A DNA stretch of 64,000 nt from Agreia bicolorata (GTDB taxonomy: Bacteria > Actinomycetota > Actinomycetes > Actinomycetales > Microbacteriaceae), in the NCBI RefSeq assembly GCF_000938265.1, contig NZ_JYFC01000001.1, forward strand, positions 558,001-622,000, in the 5' to 3' direction. The notes under the pieces were generated by a model. It was given only the letters and a program-made list of their open reading frames with translations. It was not told the origin of the DNA and did not search any database. Shown in pieces: positions 1-10,405 of the stretch. How positions within the stretch are numbered: position 1 is the first letter of the stretch; each line of letters begins with the position of its first letter. The position numbers and the translations under genes were made by a program.

Positions 1-1
1 C

Positions 2-2116
2 CGTCGTGCTGCCGCTTTGTCGACGGCATCGGCGCTCTTCGGCGTGTGCCTTCTCGCCATGATCTTCGTCGCGCCGGGCACCGCCGCGGTCGCCGCCGAG
101 ACCGATCCGCCACCCACGTCACCCCCGGACTCAACGGTGGTCGCCACGCCCGTGATCGAGAAACCTGCGGCATCCGCCCTGGTCGGCGACGAGATTCCGT
201 TCAGCGGAACGGCCGAGCCTGACAGCGGCATAGACCTCTACTCCGACTCCGGCGGACAGCCCCTCTGCAGCGTCATCACCGACAAGTCGGGAGCATGGTC
301 GTGTGAGGTGACACTCCCGTCTACGCCATCGGTCACAGTGCGTGCGGTTCAAAGCGTCGCCGGGCAGTCGACGGAGACGAGCGTCGGGATCTCCGTGCTC
401 AACGCACCCACCGCGGGAGCGGCAGGCAGTGGCACCGTCTCGAACGGAACGATCATGGGCGAGGGACTGGCAGGCGCTACCGTGACGGCCGTCGTCGGAG
501 AGGTGTCGTGCACGGCGACGGTGGATTCGACAGGAACCTGGTTCTGCGCCCTGCCCATAGGACTCACGAGCGGCTCCTATCAGCTCACCGCCAGTCAGGT
601 TGCGCCGTGGAGTGGAGGACGCTCATCGTCATCGAGTCGACCAAGCACCCTCACGATCGATGTCGATGCGCCCGCTCCCCCGGGCGTGACCATTCCTGCC
701 GATTCGATTCAGGCATCCGGCGCCACCTTCTCGGGCGACGGTGAAGACGGCGCCACCGTGACACTCTTCGCGGGTCCGCACTCCCTGTGTCAGGCCGTCG
801 TCGCGGGCGGCCGGTGGTCGTGCACCTCCGCCGCGATCGACGCGGGCACCTACGACGTCTCGGCCATCCAGCAAGACGTGGCGGGCAATATCAGCGACGA
901 AAGTGCGCGAGTGTCGGTGACGTTCGCGGGCGTGCCGACGCCACCCGCACCGACCGAACAGCCAACCCCGAGTGCAACTCAGCCTCCGTCGAACTCCACC
1001 GCGATACCGTCTATTCCCGACGGCGACCCCACGGCGGCGGCCCCTCAACAGCCGCAGGCGCAGCAGGGTACGACAACGGATGCGCCGCCGGCGACCGCAT
1101 CGGGGGGATGGCCGGCGTCTACTCGCTTCAGCGCCGGGATGCAGCCGGCCTTCGGAACCGCAGGCTCGATCGACTGGACTCTGGCACTCGGAATCGGTCT
1201 GGCGATGGTCGCTCTGCTCGCCGTTCCGGCCCGTCTTCTCGCGGGAACGCTCCGCGGGCTGCGAGCGGCGCCCGAACCGCGCTCGGAAGGCGCCGGAAGA
1301 CTTACCGGTCGCAACAGATCGCGCTACCAGGAATACGAGACCGCCCCGGAGCTCGCGTGGAACACTCGCGTGACCGGCGGATTCGCCCTTATCGCCAGTG
1401 CCACCATCACCGTGCTCAGCGCCCCCGTGACCGATGAGCCTGCCTACCTTCGGCTGCTCGTAGCCGCCGTTCTCGGCATTTTCGTGGTGAACGCCGTCGC
1501 CGTGCTCGTGCCACGTCTGCTCGCGCGGAGCGTCTTCGACGTAACCGTCGGCATCCGCCTTCGCCCGCTCTTTCTTCTCGTCTCCGTCGGAGCGACGATA
1601 CTGTCGCGCGTTCTCGATCTCGATCCAGCCCTCGTGTTCGGCATCGTGTTCGGTCTGGGGCTCTCACTTACAGCCTCTCGGCGCGCGCTGGGGCGTCTGG
1701 CGGCACTCCAGATCGGTGCGCTCTTGGCCGTGGGCACGACCGCCTTTCTTATCTCAGGGTCGATCGCCTCTGCCGCAGGCCCGGGAACTGCCGGCGCGTT
1801 CCTGTCCGAGTTCGTCAATACCGTTGCGCTGGCCTCACTCGGCGGGGCCGCGATCCTGCTCCTCCCGATAGCCGATCTGCCCGGCCGGCACATCCTGCGG
1901 TGGAAGCCGATCGTCTGGCTACTCCTCGCCCTCGCGGGCTTCACGCTGCTCGCCGGTGTTCTATCGTCAGCGCTCGAGGGCCTGGGCGGCGGAGCCGGCC
2001 TCATCCTGCTCGCCCTGGCGTCTCTGACGTTCGCGGCCGTCTGTGTCGCGATCTGGCTGTGGGTGAAGTTCGTGCGGGCACCCGCTCACGATGAGAGCAG
2101 CACGCCCACAACATAG
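2..2116 (+). CDS. Secreted Ig-like repeat protein with multi-pass membrane C-terminus (5' partial)
   Basis: The frame is open from base 2 and the visible N-terminus is an Arg-Arg followed by a hydrophobic stretch ending near AVAAETD, so this is a signal peptide whose start codon probably lies upstream; a TTG at 17 is the only alternative inside the window. After it come about three Ig-like beta-sandwich repeats (each with a W-x-C near a D-x-x-G-x-W turn), a Pro/Thr/Ser/Gln-rich linker (roughly residues 305-365), and then about seven hydrophobic helices. The layout suggests an exported adhesive or sensing ectodomain anchored by a membrane domain. No enzymatic motif is seen. The exact family is not recognised, so function stays open. 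Confidence 0.7.
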   Translation, partial: RRAAALSTASALFGVCLLAMIFVAPGTAAVAAETDPPPTSPPDSTVVATPVIEKPAASALVGDEIPFSGTAEPDSGIDLYSDSGGQPLCSVITDKSGAWSCEVTLPSTPSVTVRAVQSVAGQSTETSVGISVLNAPTAGAAGSGTVSNGTIMGEGLAGATVTAVVGEVSCTATVDSTGTWFCALPIGLTSGSYQLTASQVAPWSGGRSSSSSRPSTLTIDVDAPAPPGVTIPADSIQASGATFSGDGEDGATVTLFAGPHSLCQAVVAGGRWSCTSAAIDAGTYDVSAIQQDVAGNISDESARVSVTFAGVPTPPAPTEQPTPSATQPPSNSTAIPSIPDGDPTAAAPQQPQAQQGTTTDAPPATASGGWPASTRFSAGMQPAFGTAGSIDWTLALGIGLAMVALLAVPARLLAGTLRGLRAAPEPRSEGAGRLTGRNRSRYQEYETAPELAWNTRVTGGFALIASATITVLSAPVTDEPAYLRLLVAAVLGIFVVNAVAVLVPRLLARSVFDVTVGIRLRPLFLLVSVGATILSRVLDLDPALVFGIVFGLGLSLTASRRALGRLAALQIGALLAVGTTAFLISGSIASAAGPGTAGAFLSEFVNTVALASLGGAAILLLPIADLPGRHILRWKPIVWLLLALAGFTLLAGVLSSALEGLGGGAGLILLALASLTFAAVCVAIWLWVKFVRAPAHDESSTPTT

Positions 2117-2161
2117 CCGGTGATGACGACGAGCGTCGGCGGTGGGTGGCAGGCTCGAGTC

Positions 2162-4294
2162 ATGACATCCTTGCCGCCGCAGCAAACCGCGACCGACATT
2201 CTGCGCTCCCTCGTCGGCCGCCCCGACGCCGAGTTTCACGAGGGGCAGCGTGAGGCCATCGATGCCCTGGTCACCGACCGCAGTCGCGCCTTGGTCGTTC
2301 AGCGCACCGGGTGGGGCAAGTCCGCGGTCTACTTCATCGCCACTCTCCTGCTGCGTCAGCAGGGTGCAGGGCCCACCATTCTCGTGTCGCCCCTGCTCGC
2401 CCTCATGCGCGACCAGGTGGCCGCCGCTGCGCGTGCGGGCGTCACCGCCGCAAGCCTGAACTCCGCCAACACGCATGAATGGGAATCGATCAAAGAACGC
2501 CTCGCGAAGAACGAGGTCGACGTGCTGCTCGTCTCGCCCGAGCGACTCAACAACCCTCGCTTCCGCGACGAGCAGCTGCCCGAGCTCGTGCGACGCACTG
2601 GTCTTCTGGTCGTCGACGAGGCACACTGCATCTCTGACTGGGGTCATGATTTCCGCCCCGACTACAGGCGTCTGCGCACGCTCATCGCAGAGCTTCCGTC
2701 AGATGTTCCGGTGCTCGCGACCACCGCAACCGCCAACTCCCGGGTGGTGGCCGACGTGGCAGAGCAGCTCAGCGTCGACGCGCACGGGCCTGAGGCGAAC
2801 ACCGTCGTCACGATCCGGGGGCCGCTCGCCCGCGCGTCGCTCAGGCTCGGAGTCCTGAGGCTGCCCGACTCGAAGGCCCGGCTCGGCTGGCTGCTGACCC
2901 ATCTTGGTGAGATGCAGGGCAGTGGCATCATCTACGCACTCACAGTCTCTGCAGCCGAAGACACGGCGCGTCTGCTTCGCGAGGCCGGCCACGAGGTGCT
3001 GGCGTACACCGGCCGCACCGATCCCGTTGATCGCGAGGCGGCAGAGGCGAAGCTCAAGAACAACGAGGTCAAGGCGCTCGTCGCTACGAGCGCGCTCGGC
3101 ATGGGGTTCGACAAACCCGACCTCGGCTTCGTCGTCCATCTCGGAGCACCGTCGTCTCCCGTCGCCTACTACCAGCAGGTCGGGCGTGCCGGGCGCGCCA
3201 CCGACAACGCCGATGTGCTGCTGCTGCCGGGCCGAGAAGACCCCGAGATCTGGCACTACTTCGCCACCGCATCCATGCCCGACGACCGACGGGCCCGTGC
3301 CGTGCTCGACGCCCTCGACGCCGAGTCCGGCACCCTGTCGACACCAGCGCTCGAGGCGCTGGTCGACCTTCGCCGAACGCCTCTCGAGCTTCTACTCAAG
3401 GTTCTCGACGTCGATGGAGCTGTGTCGAAAGTGCAGGGCGGGTGGCGATCGACAGGCAAGCCCTGGGTCTACGACGCCGAGCGCTACGAGCGCATCGCTG
3501 CCGAGCGAGTGGCCGAGCAGCAGTCGATGCTCGATTACGAGACCACCACGGGGTGCCGCATGGAATTCTTGCAACGCGCGCTCGACGACCCGACCGCAGC
3601 GCCGTGCGGCCGCTGTGACAGATGCACCACCGCGTGGTACGACAGCTCCGTCTCCACCGGTGACCAGGCCACCGCGGAGACCGCCCTCCAGAGGGTTGGT
3701 GCCGTCATCGAACCGCGAACGCAGTGGCCAACAGGCGCGTCGGAACGCGGAGTGGCGGTGAAGGGGCGCATTGCCGTCGACGAGCGCGTCGAACCGGGCC
3801 GGGCGCTGGCCAGACTCACCGATCTGGGATGGGGAGGCACCCTGCGGCAACTGTTCGCGACTGGAGCACTCGACGAGCCCGCCAGCCCGGCGCTCATTCA
3901 CGCGTGCGCGAAGGTCTTGGGCGAGTGGCCCTGGAGCGAGCGGCCGGCCGGAATCGTCAGCATGCCGTCTAGACGCAGGCCCGTGCTCGTGCGCTCGATC
4001 GCCGAGGGGCTGTCCCAGTTGGGCCGACTGCCCCATCTCGGTTCACTCGATCTGGTGGGTGCCGGCCCCGAGGGCGCTCCCGGTGGAAACAGCGTCTACC
4101 GACTCTCATCGGTGTGGCAGCGCTTTGAGGTGTCCGAGCAGATGGCGTCTCAGCTCGACGCCCTGGCGGGCAGGCCTGTGCTACTCGTCGATGACCTGGT
4201 CGACAGCCGATGGACCGTGACGGTTGCAGGGCGCGAACTTCGACGACACGGTTCGGGCGCGGTTCTGCCCTTCGCCCTCGCCCTGCAGATGTAA
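2162..4294 (+). CDS. recQ: RecQ-family ATP-dependent DNA helicase with C-terminal phosphoribosyltransferase-like domain
   Basis: 3'-5' DNA unwinding in repair and fork restart. Seen: Walker A RTGWGKS (about residue 48), the RecQ-specific DEAHCISDWGHDFRP (152 on), TATAN, and motif VI QVGRAGR. A CGRCDRC zinc cluster is at about 482. The last 40 residues carry VLLVDDLVDSRWT (from 673), the PRPP-binding signature of type I phosphoribosyltransferases, followed by a typical beta-strand tail. The RQC and HRDC domains of E. coli RecQ are not evident. The ATG at 2162 (710 aa) is preferred to 2120 because homology starts there. The next gene begins 10 bp after the stop, suggesting co-transcription with the dGTPase. 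The PRTase-like tail links it to nucleotide metabolism, but this is inference. Confidence 0.88.
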   Translation: MTSLPPQQTATDILRSLVGRPDAEFHEGQREAIDALVTDRSRALVVQRTGWGKSAVYFIATLLLRQQGAGPTILVSPLLALMRDQVAAAARAGVTAASLNSANTHEWESIKERLAKNEVDVLLVSPERLNNPRFRDEQLPELVRRTGLLVVDEAHCISDWGHDFRPDYRRLRTLIAELPSDVPVLATTATANSRVVADVAEQLSVDAHGPEANTVVTIRGPLARASLRLGVLRLPDSKARLGWLLTHLGEMQGSGIIYALTVSAAEDTARLLREAGHEVLAYTGRTDPVDREAAEAKLKNNEVKALVATSALGMGFDKPDLGFVVHLGAPSSPVAYYQQVGRAGRATDNADVLLLPGREDPEIWHYFATASMPDDRRARAVLDALDAESGTLSTPALEALVDLRRTPLELLLKVLDVDGAVSKVQGGWRSTGKPWVYDAERYERIAAERVAEQQSMLDYETTTGCRMEFLQRALDDPTAAPCGRCDRCTTAWYDSSVSTGDQATAETALQRVGAVIEPRTQWPTGASERGVAVKGRIAVDERVEPGRALARLTDLGWGGTLRQLFATGALDEPASPALIHACAKVLGEWPWSERPAGIVSMPSRRRPVLVRSIAEGLSQLGRLPHLGSLDLVGAGPEGAPGGNSVYRLSSVWQRFEVSEQMASQLDALAGRPVLLVDDLVDSRWTVTVAGRELRRHGSGAVLPFALALQM

Positions 4295-4304
4295 TCTCGG
4301 TCAG

Positions 4305-5870
4305 ATGAGCACCGCAGACGCACTGCAGAACACCTCCGAGGCGCGCATCAGGCGTCGCATTCCCGAACAGCTCGACGACATCGAGCGCATCGAACCGCAG
4401 CCCGACTTCAGAGTCGACCTCGAGCGCATCCGCTTCTCGCCCTATTTCTCCCGTCTGTCTGCCGTGACCCAGGTCATCTCACAGGCCGGTGCCGGCCCCG
4501 TCATTCACAATCGGCTCACCCACTCCGTCAAAGTCACCGCTGTTGCGCGGTCGATCGCTGTCATGCTCGAGCAAGACCGCGGTGACACGGGTCGTCTGGT
4601 GCGCGAGCTCGGTGGCTGCGACCCCGTTGTCGTGCAGGCGGCCGCCAGCGCCCACGACCTGGGGCATCCACCCTTCGGGCACCTCGGCGAACAGGTGCTC
4701 GACCGACTCGCCCGCGAACGCCTGGGCCTGTCGGAGGGTTTCGAGGGCAACGCGCAGACCTTCCGTATTCTCACCGAGCTCGATGCCTGCGACGCCACCG
4801 AGCAGGGTCTCAACCTCACCGCCGCCGTTCGGGCCGGGGTGCTCAAGTATCCGTGGCTCCGTGCCGAATGGCAGTCGCGCGTGCGCACCGATATGCCCGA
4901 TGGCATGCCGCGGGGCGTGGGCTCGCAGCGCAACGGCGGTGCCGACAAGTTCTCGGTCTACACACTCGATGTCGATGAGCTTCGCGATGCTCAGAGCGCG
5001 TTCCCGAACATCGGCGGGTGGCGCCAGACCGTCGAGTGCTCGGTCATGGACATCGCCGACGACATCGCCTACTCGATCCACGACCTCGACGACTTCTATC
5101 GCGCGGGCGTCCTGCAGCAGGCGTCGGTCTCTGCCGAACTACGCAGCTGGCTTCGCGACCAGTCACACCTGTCACGCCTCGACGAGCAGTCGCTCGAGGC
5201 GAGCGCCCGCACACCCGGGCACGCGCTCGAGTTGGTGCGGCGTCGCATCCACACCCGAGACGCATGGATCGCGTCGGACGACGCCTTCAGGGCCGCTGTG
5301 CAGAGAGTCAGCGAAGATCTGGGCGACGGACTGCTGTCGGTGCCGTTCGATGGCTCGATGGGTGCCGAGAGGGCCATCTCGTCGTTCACGCGCAGCTGGA
5401 TCAACCGACTTCAGCGATCCATCGTGGTCGACCGCACTCCGCATGTGAGAAGCGCCCACGTGAGGCTCGGCCAGCAGGCGTGGCACGACGTCGTCGTGCT
5501 CAAGTTCGTGCACACACGCTTCGTTCTCGAACGCCCAGACCTCGCCACCTATCAGCGCGGCCAAGGCCGGGTGCTCGAGACTCTGGTCGAGGGTTTCCGC
5601 GCGTGGCTCTCCGACGAAGACGATGCCGCACGTGCCCCACGACGGCTGGTCGAGCTCGTGCAGGTCGCGACGGCGGGGTACTTCCGATTGAGATCGGAAA
5701 CACCTGAGCTGCTCCGCGGAAGCACCGACGATGAGAGCCTCATCGCGCGAGGACGCGGCAGGGGAATCGTCGACTACATCGCGTCGCTCACCGACAGCCA
5801 GGCTATGAGCGTGGCCTCATTGATCAGCGGCACCTCGGAGCACCTCTGGGAGGGCGGCACGGGCATCTAG
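4305..5870 (+). CDS. dgt: Deoxyguanosinetriphosphate triphosphohydrolase (HD domain)
   Basis: Hydrolyses dGTP to deoxyguanosine and tripolyphosphate and so adjusts dNTP pools in the cytoplasm. The HD-superfamily metal ligands are visible: RLTHS (His73), the HD pair in AHDLGHPPFGH (117-127), and a later Asp in DIADDIAYSIHD. The GFEGNAQ motif is typical of the Dgt family. The start at 4305 leaves 10 bp after the helicase stop; the upstream open frame from 4224 overlaps that gene and is not needed. Length of 521 aa is in the usual range for the longer actinobacterial Dgt proteins. Pairing with RecQ suggests a DNA maintenance operon. Confidence 0.9.
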   Translation: MSTADALQNTSEARIRRRIPEQLDDIERIEPQPDFRVDLERIRFSPYFSRLSAVTQVISQAGAGPVIHNRLTHSVKVTAVARSIAVMLEQDRGDTGRLVRELGGCDPVVVQAAASAHDLGHPPFGHLGEQVLDRLARERLGLSEGFEGNAQTFRILTELDACDATEQGLNLTAAVRAGVLKYPWLRAEWQSRVRTDMPDGMPRGVGSQRNGGADKFSVYTLDVDELRDAQSAFPNIGGWRQTVECSVMDIADDIAYSIHDLDDFYRAGVLQQASVSAELRSWLRDQSHLSRLDEQSLEASARTPGHALELVRRRIHTRDAWIASDDAFRAAVQRVSEDLGDGLLSVPFDGSMGAERAISSFTRSWINRLQRSIVVDRTPHVRSAHVRLGQQAWHDVVVLKFVHTRFVLERPDLATYQRGQGRVLETLVEGFRAWLSDEDDAARAPRRLVELVQVATAGYFRLRSETPELLRGSTDDESLIARGRGRGIVDYIASLTDSQAMSVASLISGTSEHLWEGGTGI

Positions 5871-5881
5871 CGCCCGTGCCG
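5855..5881. terminator. Bidirectional hairpin between convergent dgt and lpd
   Basis: A perfect 10-bp stem (CGGCACGGGC / GCCCGTGCCG) with a 7-nt loop covers the dgt stop codon and sits just before the lpd stop. There is no T tract on either strand, so it is a hairpin terminator only by position. Confidence 0.55.
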
Positions 5882-5888
5882 GCCCGTC

Positions 5889-7289
5889 TCACAGGTTGAT
5901 CATGTGCCCCTTGAGACCGTGGAACGCCTCCTGCAGCGCCTCGCTCAAGGTCGGGTGCGTGTGCACGTTGCGTGCCAGCTCGGTGGCCGTCAGATCCCAC
6001 ATCTGGGCGAGCGTCAGCTCAGGCAGCAGTTCGGAGACGTCGTGGCCGACCATGTGTCCACCCAGCAGTTCGCCGTACTTCGCGTCTGCGACCAGTTTGA
6101 CGAATCCGGCGGGCTCTCCGAGTCCGTGCGCCTTGCCGTTGGCCGTCATGGGGAAGGTCGAGACGAGCACGTCGTGACCCTCGTCGCGCGCCTGCTGCTC
6201 TGTGAGGCCGAAGCTCGCAACCTGTGGCTGGCAGAACGTGGCGCGCGGCATGTTGCGGTAGTCGCCGAGCGTCTGAGTCTCTGCTCCGGCCATCGTCTCA
6301 GCGGCGACGACGCCCTGGGCCTCTGCCACGTGCGCGAGCTGCAGCTTGGCCGTGACATCGCCGATCGCGTAGATGTTCGGAACGTTGGTGCGCATGTGGT
6401 CGTCGATCGCGACCGCACCGCGTTCGGTGAGCTGCACGCCCGTCTTGTCGAGTCCGAAGCCCTCGACCCGAGGAGCGAAGCCGATCGACATGAGGACCTT
6501 GTCGACCTCGATCGAGCCGGCCGCGCCGTCTTTGCCGGTGTACGAGACCGAGACAGACGATCCGTTGTCGACGACGCTCTCGACCTTGGTCGAGGTGAGC
6601 AGGGTCACGCCCAGCTTCTTGTACTGCTTGGCGATCTCCTTCGACACGTCGGCGTCTTCGTTGGGAAGCGCGCGGTCGAGGAACTCGATGATCGTGATCT
6701 CTACGCCGTAGTTGCGCAGAACGTAGGCGAACTCCATGCCGATGGCGCCGGCGCCGACGATGACCATCGACTTGGGCAGCTCGCGGGTGAGGATCTGGCT
6801 CTCGTAGGTGACGACGTTGTCGCTGAGGGTCACACCGGGAAGCAGGCGCACGGTCGAGCCCGTGGCGATGATGGCGTTGTCGAAGGTGAGCTGCTCAGCA
6901 GTGCCGTCGGACTTGGCCACCGTCAACGAGTGACTGTCGTCGAACGACCCACGACCGTCGTACTCGGTGATCTTGTTCTTCTTCATCAAGAAGTGCACGC
7001 CCTTGACGCGCCCGTCGGCCACCTTGCGGCTGCGATCGAAAGCGACGCCGAAGTCGAACGAGACGTCTCCGGAGATTCCGAACTCCTGCGCCTGGGTGGC
7101 GAAGATGTTCGCCAGTTCGGCGTTGCGAAGCAGGGCTTTCGAGGGAATGCAGCCCACGTTGAGGCAGACACCACCCCAGTACTTCTCTTCGACGACGGCG
7201 ACGCTGAGCCCGAGCTGCGCGGCACGGATGGCAGCGACGTAGCCACCGGGGCCGGCTCCCAGAACGACAAGGTTGTAGTGAGCGCTCAT
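5889..7289 (-). CDS. lpdA: Dihydrolipoyl dehydrogenase (E3)
   Basis: FAD- and NAD-dependent reoxidation of dihydrolipoamide, the E3 subunit of pyruvate and 2-oxoglutarate dehydrogenase complexes. Seen: FAD fingerprint [10 protein letters not shown] at the N-terminus, redox disulfide [13 protein letters not shown] fingerprint [10 protein letters not shown], the second FAD motif YAIGDVT, and the C-terminal catalytic His in HTHPTLSEA. The 466-aa length is standard. A GAAGGA element lies upstream of the ATG, slightly far from it. It stands alone, convergent with dgt. Confidence 0.95.
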   Translation of the reverse strand: MSAHYNLVVLGAGPGGYVAAIRAAQLGLSVAVVEEKYWGGVCLNVGCIPSKALLRNAELANIFATQAQEFGISGDVSFDFGVAFDRSRKVADGRVKGVHFLMKKNKITEYDGRGSFDDSHSLTVAKSDGTAEQLTFDNAIIATGSTVRLLPGVTLSDNVVTYESQILTRELPKSMVIVGAGAIGMEFAYVLRNYGVEITIIEFLDRALPNEDADVSKEIAKQYKKLGVTLLTSTKVESVVDNGSSVSVSYTGKDGAAGSIEVDKVLMSIGFAPRVEGFGLDKTGVQLTERGAVAIDDHMRTNVPNIYAIGDVTAKLQLAHVAEAQGVVAAETMAGAETQTLGDYRNMPRATFCQPQVASFGLTEQQARDEGHDVLVSTFPMTANGKAHGLGEPAGFVKLVADAKYGELLGGHMVGHDVSELLPELTLAQMWDLTATELARNVHTHPTLSEALQEAFHGLKGHMINL

Positions 7290-7367
7290 TTTGTTTTAGG
7301 ACTTCCTTCGGTTTGCACGAGGTCTTTCTCGTTCAACTCTATTCGCACTGGCGAAGAAGTCCGCCGC

Positions 7368-7946
7368 TCACCCGTCGATGCGAGAGTGCCGACCGAGCCG
7401 GTGCCACGTGCGATTGTGATAGACGAGGGGCTCGGCAGAGTCGACGTCCTCTGAAATGCCCGCCTGCAGCGCGTGCACGGCGATCACGGTCGAGCCACCG
7501 GCATCCATGCGCTCGATGACCTTGCCTCGGATCCACGACTGAGCCGCAGGAAAATAGGGCTCGCCGGTAATCAACCGATCCCAGATCGATGTGTCGGCGA
7601 AGCGATCGATGCCGCTGGTGGCGCACAGAGTCGCGAGATCGAGCTGTTCCGAACCGAGTAAATGCACGACGACCGTGTCGGCGGCCAAGATCGTCGGGGC
7701 ACTGGAGGACTGCCCCGACACGGAGAACACGAGCAACGGCGGCTCCGCGCTGACCGAGAACACTGAGGTGGCGGTGAGGCCCACCGGTCCGTCTCCGGCA
7801 TCCGCCGTGATCACAGCGACGCCGGCCGGATGATTGCGGAATACGGCCTTGAAGGAGTCGGCGTCGAGTCCGGCGTGCTCTGCGATGGAGTCGACGGAGC
7901 CGGTCTGCTGGGGACCGCGAGCGGAGGAGTGCAGTGTCATGTGCAC
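7368..7946 (-). CDS. Flavin reductase family protein (HpaC-like FMN-binding split barrel)
   Basis: Predicted NAD(P)H:flavin oxidoreductase that supplies reduced FMN or FAD to a monooxygenase. The core reads FRNHPAGVAVITADAG, then GLTATSVFSVSAEPPLL, the classical HpaC/RutF opening, with SSSAPTIL and a TSGIDRFAD region further on. About 30 residues precede the domain. No partner monooxygenase is adjacent, so the electron acceptor is unknown. The start could also be the Met two codons later. Confidence 0.82.
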   Translation of the reverse strand: MHMTLHSSARGPQQTGSVDSIAEHAGLDADSFKAVFRNHPAGVAVITADAGDGPVGLTATSVFSVSAEPPLLVFSVSGQSSSAPTILAADTVVVHLLGSEQLDLATLCATSGIDRFADTSIWDRLITGEPYFPAAQSWIRGKVIERMDAGGSTVIAVHALQAGISEDVDSAEPLVYHNRTWHRLGRHSRIDG

Positions 7947-8048
7947 CAGCCTTTACCCGGGATGCCTCGTGAGGAAGTTCTGTGACTTCATGTGACGCCG
8001 GCGCCGATTCAGGCGCTTCGGAGGTGCGCGAACGTATCCTCAACTGTT

Positions 8049-10345
8049 ATGCCTGATTCCTCGTCACGTCTTATGTCTGCGGCGAAGCCCTGGTTGAAGC
8101 TGCTCGGGGCGAGCGTCGTCGCCGGTGTCCTGGTCACCGCTCTCGCCGTGCCGGCCGTCTCGCTCACGAGCGCCACGGTGTCGCGCTCGGTCGGGCTCTT
8201 CGAGGATCTGCCCTCGACCCTCGATATCGGCGCACTCTCGCAGAAGTCCGAGATCTACTCGACGAACACCGACGGATCGAACACCCTGCTCGCCACGGTC
8301 TTCGATCAAAACCGCCAAGAAGTGGGCTGGGATGAGATCGCTCCCGCGGTGAAAGATGCCGTCGTCTCGACAGAGGATCCGCGGTTCTATGAGCACAACG
8401 GTGTCGACCTCACGTCGACGCTCCGTGCGGCGCTCAAAAACGTCACCTCCGGCGGCGTCGAGAGCGGCGCATCGACCATCACCATGCAGTACGTGAAGAA
8501 CATCCTCGTGCAGCGGGCCGAAGCCCTCGACAACGAGGCCGACCGCGAGAAGGCCTACGCCGAGGCGACCGACACGTCGCTCGATCGCAAGCTGTCCGAG
8601 ATGCGGCTCGCCATCGGCCTCGAGAAGAAGTACAGCAAAGACCAGATTCTGCTCGGCTACCTGAACATCGCCAACTTCGGCGGCTCGGTCTACGGCATCG
8701 AGGCCGCGGCGAACTACTACTACGGCACGACGGCGGCTCAGCTGACGGTCGCCCAGCGGCGAGCCTCATCGCCACAGTCAACGAGCCCAATGGGCTGCGC
8801 ATCGACGAGCCCGAGAACATCGACGCCAACAAGGCTCGGCGCGACGTCGACGTTCTCGCATCGATGCTCAAGCACCACACGATCACGCAGGCCCAGCACG
8901 ACGAGGCCGTCGCGACCCCCGTCACCCCCGTGATCACCGAGCCGTCGACCGGATGCCAGACGGCGGCCGACGGGGCAGCCTACTTCTGCGACTACGTGAC
9001 CTGGATCGTCAAGAACGATCCCACGTTCGGCGCCACGGCCGACGAACGCTGGTCGAACTTCAAGACCGGCGGATTTCAGATCTATACGACGCTCAATCCA
9101 CAACTTCAGGCCAACGCCCACGAGACGATGACCGAGTACATTCCAGCGTCGAGCGACGAACTCGACCTCGGCTCGACGATCGTCACCGTCGAACCCGGAA
9201 CGGGGCGCATCCTCGCGATGGCGCAGAACAAGAACTACGTGGCCGGCGACACAACCGACCCGGGCAGCACATCGTTGAACTACAACACCGATCAGGGCTA
9301 TGGCGGTTCGACCGGATTCCAGGTCGGCTCGACCTATAAGGTCTTCACGCTCGCCGAATGGCTGAAGCAGGGTCACACGCTCAGCGAAAGAGTCAACGGC
9401 AACCCCCAGACCTTCAAGCGGGCGAACTTCACCAACACCTGTGCCGACGTCAGCGGACCCGACTACTCGCCCAGCAACGACAGCGGCGAGCGGCCCGGAA
9501 CGATCTCGGTGCAGACGGCGCTCACCGACTCAGTGAACAACGCTTTCTTCGCCATGGCACAGAAGCTCGACCTCTGCCAGATTCGCAACGATGCGCAGGC
9601 TCTGGGCGTGCACCGCGCCGACGGCGCTGAACTCGGATCTGATCTGGCCGACGTGATCGGTACGCAGACCATCGCCCCACTCACGATGGCCGCTGCCTAT
9701 GCCGGCATCGCCGCCAACGGCATCTACTGCAAGCCGATCGCGATCGACCGCATCGTGGATGCGACGGGTGCCCAACTGCAGCCGCCCCAGGCTGGGTGCA
9801 CTCAGGCTCTCGACCCGAAGATCGCCGCCACCCTGGCATACGCCATGAAGGGTCCGATCCAGAGCGGAACGGCGACGGCATCGAACCCCTATGACGACAT
9901 CGAGCACATCGGCAAGACGGGAACGACCGACAACGAGAAAGACACCTGGATGATCGGGGCCAGCACGAAGGCGGCCACGGCCGTCTGGGTCGGCAACGTC
10001 TCGGGCGATGTCTCGATGACCGATGTCGAAACCAACGGATACTCGGGCTACAGCGTGAGGCATCGCATCTGGAAGTCGGTGATGACGGCGAACGACGAGG
10101 TGCTTCCCGGGGCGGCCGACTTCCCCGACCCCGACAACACCCTCGTCTACGGTTCGGGATCGAGTTCCGGTTCGGATTCCGGCAGCGCAACGAACACTCC
10201 GACGCCTACCCCGGCGCCCTCAATCCAGCCAACCCCCACGGGCGTCGCGCCGACACCCGATCCGACCGTCGCGCCACCAGCAGGAGACAATGGCACCGGA
10301 ACGGGCATCGTCCCCGGTATCGGCAACGGCAACGGCGGCAATTAG
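8049..10345 (+). pseudogene. Class A penicillin-binding protein (transglycosylase/transpeptidase), interrupted by a -1 frameshift
   Basis: Bifunctional peptidoglycan synthase split over two frames. First frame (from ATG 8049): cytoplasmic tail, TM helix, then GT51 motifs STEDPRFYEHNG, GASTITMQYVKN and the ILLGYLNIANFGG region. Near 8757 the sense passes into the next frame; inserting one G after GCCCAG restores a run of ALA/ALA-SLIATVNEP. The second frame holds the transpeptidase with GSTYK (catalytic Ser), SVN and KTGTTD, then a Pro/Thr/Gly-rich secreted tail. The restored protein is about 765 aa, a normal length. Everything else is intact, so this is either a sequencing error or a very recent inactivation. 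Both halves have the same codon style. Confidence 0.85.
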
Positions 10346-10359
10346 AGTCACCTACGCCC

Positions 10360-10405
10360 TTGCTTCCGCGTTCTGCACGCTATAACGTACAACCAAATGG
10401 TTGTA
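10360..10405 (+). promoter_or_regulatory. Putative promoter and overlapping operator of the ArsR gene
   Basis: A -10-like TATAAC (10381-10386) lies 15 nt after a -35-like TTGCTT (10360-10365). A perfect palindrome, TACAACCA-AA-TGGTTGTA (10388-10405), covers the transcription start region and the ATG at 10397. Binding there would block the polymerase, so autorepression by the encoded ArsR protein is likely. No Shine-Dalgarno is present, consistent with a very short or absent leader. Confidence 0.6.

Noticed and set aside
5904-7454. 516-codon plus-strand open frame opposite lpd
   Set aside because: Antisense shadow of the Lpd gene, caused by high GC; Arg/Val/Asp-rich nonsense composition.
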